Origin: JAIOYV01 sp964388245
GTDB lineage: Bacteria; Bacteroidota; Bacteroidia; Bacteroidales; M50B96
DNA: 19,135 bases
Assembly: GCA_964388245.1 (NCBI GenBank)
Contig: CAYLZH010000063.1
Coordinates: 1-19,135, forward strand
Direction: 5' to 3'
The translations under genes and the position numbers were made by a program. The notes beneath the pieces were generated by a model that was given only the letters and a program-made list of their open reading frames with translations, was not told the DNA's origin and searched no databases. This document shows positions 1-6,222 of the stretch, one piece after another; the stretch's first letter is position 1; every line of letters begins with the position of its first letter.

Positions 1-549
1 ATCGAACTAACACCTGAATACTGGAAAAAACTTAATGAATGGAAAAAGGGAGATGCCAAATCTGGAGGGGATGCTTATGCTCAATATGGTATTAGTTTAC
101 CTCCAGAACTTGCTGGGAGCATGGGAAATTATAACCCTGGCGAAATTCGTCAATGGAATAAAACAGGAGTTGATAAATGGAGTGAGAGTACAAATTTCTT
201 TGGAGCAATGTCATATGACTTAGTAGATGGGGTATCTGTCACCTTGCAGTCTTTTGTTTTAGGGCCAGATGCCAAGCACCTAACCGGAGAAAGAGTTAGT
301 GGATGGGATAGAGTTGATGCATTTGGCAATACTGTATCTTGGAGTATATTATTCGGCGAACTATCTACATTTAACGCGATAAAAGGTGGCGCATATTCAA
401 CTAGGTGGGGTTTAAGAGTGCAAGCGCACACGCACTGTATAGCTCCTTTGCCTGGAAGAGGTGCGGATGGCATGATAAGAGCAACACACATAAATTTTAA
501 TAACAAGCATGTAATATTTAACCCCAAATTGTGGAAGTATTTTTATTAA
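1..549 (+). CDS. C-terminal part of a large protein, possible polymorphic-toxin tip (5' end outside window)
   Basis: The frame is open from base 1, so 182 residues of a longer protein are visible, ending at TAA 547-549. I do not recognise a named domain. Residues 70-115 are a Gly/Val-rich stretch that reads like the linker ahead of the toxin tip in Rhs/YD-repeat proteins. Residues 130-182 are compact, rich in Gly, Arg, Asn and aromatic residues, and carry four His (143, 145, 163, 170) and Cys146, the sort of set found in small nuclease or deaminase toxins. A small AT-rich gene follows after 13 nt on the same strand, the usual place for an immunity gene. The polymorphic-toxin reading is inferred from architecture and context only. 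Alternatives are a phage-like or other secreted protein. The Met at 121 is internal, because the frame continues upstream of it. Confidence 0.6.
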   Translation: MELTPEYWKKLNEWKKGDAKSGGDAYAQYGISLPPELAGSMGNYNPGEIRQWNKTGVDKWSESTNFFGAMSYDLVDGVSVTLQSFVLGPDAKHLTGERVSGWDRVDAFGNTVSWSILFGELSTFNAIKGGAYSTRWGLRVQAHTHCIAPLPGRGADGMIRATHINFNNKHVIFNPKLWKYFY

Positions 550-562
550 GGTTTATAAAATT

Positions 563-1000
563 ATGGAAATGTTAGAATACTTTTGTGATACAGATTTTCA
601 AAAAGAGCAAAACTCAAAATGGTCTTATTTATTGGATTATGTTATAAGTACTAGTGATGTTGTTGAGTTTAACATATTAAAGAAAAGCTATAATTCTGCA
701 CCTGAGATAAGAGCAATTCTTTGTGATATGCTTTCCGTTGGAAAAAGAGAAGATAAGCTGTATTCTAGTGGGAAATGTATTTCTTTTAAATTAACTGATA
801 AGGTTATCCAGTTTATTAAATCAAAAGAATATTTAGATTGGGTAAACTACTATTTTGAGGATATCTCATTTTTGAAAAATGGCAGAGAAATATTGTTTAC
901 AATTACACATGAGAACTATGTTGCAATGCTGTTGTCAAAAGATGAAAAAGAGCACTTAAATAAAAAATTAGGATACAACTTTATTACACGTTGGAATTAA
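563..1000 (+). CDS. Small cytoplasmic protein, candidate immunity protein
   Basis: This 145-residue protein has no signal peptide or membrane segment and is rich in Lys, Asp, Glu, Tyr and Phe. The gene is clearly more AT-rich than the core genes to its right. I do not recognise the family. It starts 13 nt after the stop of the preceding gene on the same strand, and AAGG (548-551) lies 11 nt before ATG 563. A second Met two codons later (569) is an alternative start. Position, size and composition match the immunity gene that normally follows a polymorphic-toxin tip, where it would neutralise the toxin in the cytoplasm by direct binding. That role is an inference. A hairpin with a T-run follows immediately, so the two genes may form one transcript. 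Confidence 0.7.
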   Translation: MEMLEYFCDTDFQKEQNSKWSYLLDYVISTSDVVEFNILKKSYNSAPEIRAILCDMLSVGKREDKLYSSGKCISFKLTDKVIQFIKSKEYLDWVNYYFEDISFLKNGREILFTITHENYVAMLLSKDEKEHLNKKLGYNFITRWN

Positions 1001-1002
1001 TT

Positions 1003-1030
1003 AAAAAGCCTCGGGAGACTGGGACTTTTT
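1003..1030 (+). terminator. Terminator-like hairpin after the candidate immunity gene
   Basis: AAAAAGCC pairs with GGaCTTTTT (one bulged A) around an 11-nt loop, two bases after the TAA at 998-1000. The arm ends in a T-run. The A-run and T-run are symmetrical, so the same structure could stop transcription on both strands, which suits the convergent gene arrangement here. The paired region has few G-C pairs, so strength is uncertain. Confidence 0.5.
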
Positions 1031-1072
1031 AATACATATGCTCACTTCTATTATCATAGAAAGCCCAACGCT

Positions 1073-1095
1073 GGCGCGGATTTGTAATCCGTGCC
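1073..1095. repeat. REP-like hairpin (10-bp stem, 3-nt loop)
   Basis: GGCGCGGATT (1073-1082) and AATCCGTGCC (1086-1095) form a 10-bp stem with one G-T pair around the loop TGT. The core CGGATT-N3-AATCCG resembles palindromes I recall as dispersed in Bacteroidetes genomes near Y1/RAYT-type transposases; this comes from memory and not from a search. It has no T-run and lies in a non-coding gap between an accessory cassette and core genes, a usual place for REP or MITE elements. Confidence 0.5.
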
Positions 1096-1242
1096 TATAT
1101 AAAAACACGAGTTTGAAAACATGAACCAAACGCCAACATATAGTTTATGCAGTTCCTTTGCAACCATCTATTACGACCAGGGTTCCGGGCTCCCCCGGCT
1201 GCCGCGCGTGTCCTTCCTGCGACATAATAAAACGTACCATTT
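1096..1242. other. Non-coding gap with a GC-rich block, possible dispersed-repeat remnant
   Basis: This gap lies between convergent genes. Bases 1177-1220 are conspicuously GC-rich in an AT-rich setting and contain a small hairpin, CCGGG (1185-1189) with CCCGG (1194-1198) around CTCC. Short open frames cross it on both strands, but none has a plausible start, signal or composition. Together with the hairpin at 1073-1095 it looks like the leftover of a mobile or dispersed repeat. No transposase is present. Confidence 0.35.
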
Positions 1243-2748
1243 TTATTCTGTAAAAATGTCGTACTTATTCATTGGTCGCTCGTTTTCCAGCCACTTAAAA
1301 CCTTTCAGGTATAATTCTTCAGAATTCGTCTGACGAAGTGGTTTCATTATTCCTTCAGGAAGTTTATGCCATACAATTCTTTTTACTTCTGCATCCCTGA
1401 GAAAAATGGTCATGTTGCTTGATTCGGCCATGTTAATACCGATGATGTCCTCCCCGTCTTTAGGAAAATAAATAGTTTGGGCATTACCGTCAACATCAAT
1501 CTTTCGGATTTCGTTTTCCCGGATATAGCCTGTCATATTTTTCCCCGATATCTGGTTGTATTTAACGCTGTCCTGTTTTGTAACAATAAATGCTGACTGC
1601 TGAATATCTACCCTGTCTGCCTGTCCATCAGTATTGTGGATTTGGATGTACTCGGCAGTAATCTGATTGTTCTCGTTCCAAAGGATTGGAGAATGATAAA
1701 GTTTTATTAGAGAGTCACTTTCTGCATAGACCAATGAATCGCATTTACCCTGCATTTCGTAACGATAGAACTTTACGCCTCTGTAGGCTTTTATCAATTT
1801 TTTATCGAGCGAATCAGTTGTAGAAAAAAGTGTATCGGCATGAAGATAAAGCGAATCATTATCCTGGAAGAGGATGAACAAAGCTGAATCGGTAACAAAC
1901 GAATAATCTTTTTTTTGATTGAGGTAGGCGTATTGTCCTTTTATCCAGATTTTTTGAATTGTATCCTCGATTATTACATTTTTTCTTGCAATACCGAGCC
2001 CGGTTTTGTTATTGTAATTCAGGCTGTCAGCCTCAAGGATAATTTCGTTTCGTTGCATCCAGGTATTTTTTCCAAAGCGGGCAACACCAAAATGTGTGTC
2101 GTACCAACCGTTTTCGCAATAGATATAGCTCGAATCGGTAACAATATCAGTAGGTCCGAAAAAAAATGATTTTTCGGTATCGGTGCTATAATGCAGCGTA
2201 TCTGTAAAAATATTATAATCGAGGTTTACCAGCACAACACTGTCGCGGAAACGGAATTCATCAATATCGGATAAATAATAGCCTGAATTGCTAAATAATG
2301 TATTTGCACTATCCACAATGGTGCCGCCATTAAAATAATGACTGACATTTGTTTCGGTGTTGAAATCGAGAAAGTTGGTGGTTAACTGCATGTTATTGTC
2401 GAGTAGTTTTACACGTCCCCGCACTTTTCCATCCGAAGAATTGCCATCGTATTTCAAAGAGTCGCCATATAAAAAAAGTGAGTCGCCTTGTATTACCCGA
2501 ACATTGCTGTAGGCTGTAAAGTAGTTCTCTGTCAGGAAATGATAGGCACTGTCGCAAAACATGTGGACAGAATCGTGCAATAGTTCAACATTTCCAACAA
2601 GGCGGCGAATGGTTTTTCCATCCCTTTTTGTTCCAAGTAGTTTATCGGAATGAAGGATTTCGATTTTTGCTGATTCCTGTGAATGGATCGACTGAATTCC
2701 AGTGGAAAACGTAATACATATCAGCAATATTCTTAAAGTTTGAATCAC
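1243..2748 (-). CDS. OstA/LptA-like periplasmic protein, LPS transport
   Basis: This 501-residue protein starts with a signal peptide (hydrophobic residues 5-16, cleavage likely near Ser-Gln at 23-24) and continues as repeated beta-strand segments rich in Asp-Ser-Leu and Tyr, typical of the OstA/LptA beta-jellyroll seen in Bacteroidetes OstA-like proteins. The family bridges LPS from the inner to the outer membrane; these long versions may make an extended bridge, which is inference. The start is GTG at 2746-2748: the frame has a TGA three codons upstream, and the next Met lies about 60 residues inside, past the signal peptide. It is the last gene of the minus-strand cluster, 117 nt after moxR. 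Linkage to SurA-type chaperones, which help fold outer-membrane proteins such as LptD, supports the role. Confidence 0.8.
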   Translation of the reverse strand: MIQTLRILLICITFSTGIQSIHSQESAKIEILHSDKLLGTKRDGKTIRRLVGNVELLHDSVHMFCDSAYHFLTENYFTAYSNVRVIQGDSLFLYGDSLKYDGNSSDGKVRGRVKLLDNNMQLTTNFLDFNTETNVSHYFNGGTIVDSANTLFSNSGYYLSDIDEFRFRDSVVLVNLDYNIFTDTLHYSTDTEKSFFFGPTDIVTDSSYIYCENGWYDTHFGVARFGKNTWMQRNEIILEADSLNYNNKTGLGIARKNVIIEDTIQKIWIKGQYAYLNQKKDYSFVTDSALFILFQDNDSLYLHADTLFSTTDSLDKKLIKAYRGVKFYRYEMQGKCDSLVYAESDSLIKLYHSPILWNENNQITAEYIQIHNTDGQADRVDIQQSAFIVTKQDSVKYNQISGKNMTGYIRENEIRKIDVDGNAQTIYFPKDGEDIIGINMAESSNMTIFLRDAEVKRIVWHKLPEGIMKPLRQTNSEELYLKGFKWLENERPMNKYDIFTE

Positions 2749-2865
2749 TGGCGTTCAGTAAATTATCTTAATCTTTTTTTCAATCCTTATACTGTTTATG
2801 CATAAAATGTTTAGAAGCTTTTAGGCTTAAAATCCCGGAATAGTAATCTTTACGAGAGAATAGAA

Positions 2866-3831
2866 TTAACTAATCAGTTCCTCAATAATATTCTCAACAG
2901 TAACCATCTCAGCTTCTGCTTTGTAATTTTTTACAATTCGATGTCTGAGTATGGGTTTTGCCACGGCCTGGATATCCTCAATATCGGGCGAATACTTGCC
3001 GTTTAACACAGCATGGGTTTTTGCACCAATTACAAGATACTGGCTGGCTCGCGGGCCTGCGCCCCATTGAAGGTATTTATCAACTATATCGGGCGACATT
3101 TCGGTGTTTGGCCGGGTTTTAACAGCAAGCTTTACGGCATATTCCAACACACTTTCGTTTATTGGAATCCGGCGGATCAGGTCCTGATAGAAAAGGATTT
3201 CTTTGCCGGTAATCACATTTTCCAACTGAATATTTTGAGTTGTGGTTGTTTTTTGTACAATAGTTAATTCATCCTCGTACTTTGGGTAATCGAGCCAGAT
3301 ATTAAACATGAACCTATCTAACTGGGCCTCGGGCAATGGGTAAGTTCCTTCCTGTTCAATTGGATTTTGAGTTGCAAGTACAAAAAATGGCTGATCGAGC
3401 TGATATCGTGTACCGGCAGCAGTTACTGATTTTTCCTGCATTGCTTCGAGCAGGGCAGCCTGTGTTTTAGGGGGTGTCCGGTTTATTTCATCAGCCAGGA
3501 TAATATTTGCAAACAAGGGCCCTTTGATGAACTTAAAATGACGGTCCTCATCTAAAATCTCGGTTCCAATAATGTCTGATGGCATCAGGTCGGGCGTAAA
3601 CTGGATACGCTTGTAATTCAGGCCAAGGGTTTGAGCAATTGTATTCACGAGTAAGGTTTTTGCCAGGCCTGGCACACCAACCAACAGGCAATGTCCCTGG
3701 CTGAAAATCGATATCAGGACTTCCTTAACAACCTGATCTTGTCCGTAAATTACTTTTCGAATTTCATTATTTAGTTTGTTGTACGATTTCCGTAAAGAAT
3801 CAACCGCTTCAACATCGTTTTTAAAATCCAT
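2866..3831 (-). CDS. MoxR-family AAA+ ATPase
   Basis: This 321-residue protein has the usual MoxR length. It shows Walker A GVPGLAKT (52-59), with Ala where many P-loops have Gly; Walker B ILADE (111-115); sensor 1 ATQNP (153-157); and EAQLDRF (168-174), a MoxR signature. MoxR proteins act in the cytoplasm as ATP-driven chaperones that help mature or remodel partner complexes, normally together with a DUF58 protein and VWA-domain (Bat-type) membrane proteins. None of those partners is in this window. It lies 56 nt after surA and 117 nt before the OstA-like gene on the same strand, so a role linked to envelope biogenesis is suggested but unproven. The ATG at 3829-3831 precedes a normal MoxR N-terminus. 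Confidence 0.93.
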   Translation of the reverse strand: MDFKNDVEAVDSLRKSYNKLNNEIRKVIYGQDQVVKEVLISIFSQGHCLLVGVPGLAKTLLVNTIAQTLGLNYKRIQFTPDLMPSDIIGTEILDEDRHFKFIKGPLFANIILADEINRTPPKTQAALLEAMQEKSVTAAGTRYQLDQPFFVLATQNPIEQEGTYPLPEAQLDRFMFNIWLDYPKYEDELTIVQKTTTTQNIQLENVITGKEILFYQDLIRRIPINESVLEYAVKLAVKTRPNTEMSPDIVDKYLQWGAGPRASQYLVIGAKTHAVLNGKYSPDIEDIQAVAKPILRHRIVKNYKAEAEMVTVENIIEELIS

Positions 3832-3887
3832 ATTGTTTGTGTTTTATGTTCAGTGTTTGGGTATTCAGACTATTTGTTTATAAATGA

Positions 3888-5240
3888 TTACTTTACCCAG
3901 CCTTTGCTTTTAAACTTGCAGCTTTTATATGAGTTATCGATTCTGATATAAGTGTTGGCTTGTTTCTTATTTAGCCATTCTTCAATTTCTTTCTGTTTTT
4001 TTTCAGCAAGCGCGACTTCCTGCAGAAAATGGTAATCATCTTTCATATTGGCAACATGGGGTTCGGTGCGGGTTTTAATCATCAGGAGTTTATTCAGTGG
4101 CTTTCCTCTTTGATCGCGAACCTCGATAGGTCGTGATATCTCTCCAATCTGGAGGTCTTTGATGGCATAATAGGTATAATGGTCAATTTCGTCGGCTTCG
4201 AAGCGGGTATTTCCTGTGTTTGGATTTATCATTAATCCACCACTAAGTTTCGATTCCTCGTCATCGGAAAAGCGCCGGGCTGCCTCAGTAAATGTAAGTG
4301 AATCGAGCCGGATTAGTGTTGCGATGCTATCCAGGAAATTTGTAGTTTTAATTTTCTCCATCGAATCAACTTTAGGAGTAAGTAGTATGTGTCTTACACT
4401 TATCCTTTCACCTTTCCGGTCGATCAACTGAATAATATGATAGCCAAAATCGGTTTCGACAATGCCCGATACTTCATCCTTTTCCTTTAGGTTAAATGCT
4501 ACAGCGGCAAAATCAGGTACGAGGTCGGTACGTGAAACGTAGCCCAGATCGCCACCGTTTTGAGATGTTCCCGGATCTTCGGAATACATAATTGCAAGAG
4601 TCGAAAACTTGTCTCCGTTTTTTACACGTTCGATAAATTCGTTTAGCCGGTCTTTGACATCTTTAATTTGTGTTTCTGAAATTGTTGGTCTACGAACGAT
4701 TTGGGCAATCTCCATTTCTGCATTAATAAGTGGCAGACTGTCTTCAGGAATTTTCTTAAAATATTTTCTTACTTCGGAGGGTGTTATTTTAATATCTTCA
4801 GTAATCTTTTCCTGCATTTTCTGTGTTAGCAATTGTTCTTTTAGAAGGTCGCGCAGGTCGGCTTTTATTTCTGACATGTTTTTATTGAAATATTCTTCGA
4901 GGGCGGCTTCAGATCCGGCCTGGTTTATTATCATTCCTAGTCTGGCATCTACTCGTTGGTCGACATCAGTTTCAGTAACTTCTATGCTGTCGTGGTAGGC
5001 CTGGTTTACTAATAATTTCTGAAACAACAGGTCTTCGAATATTTCACATTTTAAATCACCGTAAGTGTCATAGCCCTGAGCAATGAGTTGCAGATATTGT
5101 TTTTCTACATCGGATTTTAATATAATGTTATTGCCAACTACTGCCAGAATTTTGTCAATGACTTCTTCTTGTGATACTGCACCAAAGTATGTAGTGCATA
5201 ATAGTATCAACAGTAATAATTTGTGGCCAGGCCTTTTCAT
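3888..5240 (-). CDS. surA: SurA-like periplasmic chaperone / peptidyl-prolyl isomerase
   Basis: The 450-residue product starts with a signal peptide (Lys/Arg start, Leu-rich core, cleavage near Ser-Gln at 23-24). A SurA N-terminal domain follows, beginning with IDKILAVVGN and continuing helical to about residue 150. A parvulin (PpiC) domain at about 175-277 carries NGGDLGYVSR and FGYHIIQ. A second, divergent rotamase-like unit at about 279-390 keeps VRHILL and SGG but lacks FGYH. SurA escorts outer-membrane proteins across the periplasm. I use the ATG at 5238-5240 rather than one 39 nt further upstream, because only the former gives a normal signal peptide and it sits one base after the stop of the upstream gene (TAA T ATG), which suggests translational coupling. 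Confidence 0.88.
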   Translation of the reverse strand: MKRPGHKLLLLILLCTTYFGAVSQEEVIDKILAVVGNNIILKSDVEKQYLQLIAQGYDTYGDLKCEIFEDLLFQKLLVNQAYHDSIEVTETDVDQRVDARLGMIINQAGSEAALEEYFNKNMSEIKADLRDLLKEQLLTQKMQEKITEDIKITPSEVRKYFKKIPEDSLPLINAEMEIAQIVRRPTISETQIKDVKDRLNEFIERVKNGDKFSTLAIMYSEDPGTSQNGGDLGYVSRTDLVPDFAAVAFNLKEKDEVSGIVETDFGYHIIQLIDRKGERISVRHILLTPKVDSMEKIKTTNFLDSIATLIRLDSLTFTEAARRFSDDEESKLSGGLMINPNTGNTRFEADEIDHYTYYAIKDLQIGEISRPIEVRDQRGKPLNKLLMIKTRTEPHVANMKDDYHFLQEVALAEKKQKEIEEWLNKKQANTYIRIDNSYKSCKFKSKGWVK

Positions 5241-5241
5241 A

Positions 5242-6162
5242 TTATTTCGTTTCAATTTTATTTTGTCTGATGGCATCATTCATTATTCTTTCTTCGAGAT
5301 CACGTATAAGTTGAATCTTTCGTTTGTTCAAAAGGATATTCCTTATTTCGTTTTTGACAATATTCAACGGAGCAATATCACTTTTTAGTTTGTAATCGAA
5401 TATATTGACAAGGTATTTATATTCATCACCGGTTTTCTCAATAAACTTATTGTATGTTAAAAACGATTCCACATTATCGCTTTCGATTGGGATATGTTTT
5501 ATCAAATCTTCAAAATAAATGTACTCATCGCTATAGAAATAACTGTCGATGTCGTGTTCCTGCAGGTATTCGTTTATCTGATCTTGTTTCTCATTGTATT
5601 GCGACCTGAACCAGTTACGGAATGTATAATACCGTGGAAGATTTTTGGGGGCTATTACGTATGCACATCTAATAACAGGTTTGTCTAAAAGTAATTCGGG
5701 CCTGAATCCTTCGTAATACGAGCGGATATCTTCGGCAGTCACCAATGTATCGAGCTTTTGCCGAATATACTCCTGCTCATATTTATAGATGAGCAGCGAC
5801 GATCTGTACTCTTCGATTTCCGACGACAGGTCTTTTTGAGCCGGATTTAGATTTAATTCGGCCTGCTGCAATTTCAATTGATGCATAATCCACTTGCTAA
5901 CCAGACCTGCAATCAGTTGCGCACTATCTTCGCTTGCCATGTCTTCGGTAATATAGTCTTCGATATCATCAATGTAAAGATGATTATCATACACTTTTGC
6001 TATGGATTGCCTTTGAGGGCTGTTTGCAGGCTCCTTACACGAACTAAAAGAAACAACAAAAACAAACAGTATGAATACCACAGGAACATGCCAGATATTT
6101 AGCCTGGCATGCTTGTTTATCAGCTTGTTAAACTTGAGATATACAAAATGGGATTTTGTCAT
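5242..6162 (-). CDS. SurA-N-like lipoprotein without a rotamase domain
   Basis: This 306-residue protein has a long basic N-terminus, a hydrophobic segment (about 25-38) and a lipobox-like FSSC with Cys42, so it is probably a lipoprotein. Residues 54-105 resemble the SurA/PpiC N-terminal chaperone fold (AKVYDNHLYIDDI and WIMHQLKLQQAELNL), and the rest is mostly charged helix. The parvulin hallmarks, the GG-LGxF loop and FGYH, are absent, so isomerase activity is unlikely. A membrane-anchored holdase or partner for the two neighbouring isomerases is a reasonable inference. The 23-residue n-region is unusually long, and translation might begin at a later non-ATG codon. Its stop lies one base before the surA start, and the next gene upstream ends 60 nt away. 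Confidence 0.8.
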   Translation of the reverse strand: MTKSHFVYLKFNKLINKHARLNIWHVPVVFILFVFVVSFSSCKEPANSPQRQSIAKVYDNHLYIDDIEDYITEDMASEDSAQLIAGLVSKWIMHQLKLQQAELNLNPAQKDLSSEIEEYRSSLLIYKYEQEYIRQKLDTLVTAEDIRSYYEGFRPELLLDKPVIRCAYVIAPKNLPRYYTFRNWFRSQYNEKQDQINEYLQEHDIDSYFYSDEYIYFEDLIKHIPIESDNVESFLTYNKFIEKTGDEYKYLVNIFDYKLKSDIAPLNIVKNEIRNILLNKRKIQLIRDLEERIMNDAIRQNKIETK

Positions 6163-6222
6163 TTAAGGTTGTTATTATAGCTGAAATGCAAAACTGTCGA
6201 TTTTACCTTTCAGGATAAGGGA

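Noticed and set aside
150..527. 125-codon open frame on the minus strand opposite the first gene
   Set aside because: It lies wholly opposite a better-supported frame that continues into an adjacent gene and has no coherent protein character.
1121..1333. 70-codon plus-strand frame running from the gap into the OstA-like gene
   Set aside because: It crosses the GC-rich repeat-like block and the 3' end of a real gene on the other strand; no signal, domain or start context supports it.
5241..5279. Longer N-terminus for SurA starting at 5279
   Set aside because: It would place 13 charged residues before the signal peptide and overlap the upstream gene; the ATG at 5240 gives a normal export signal.
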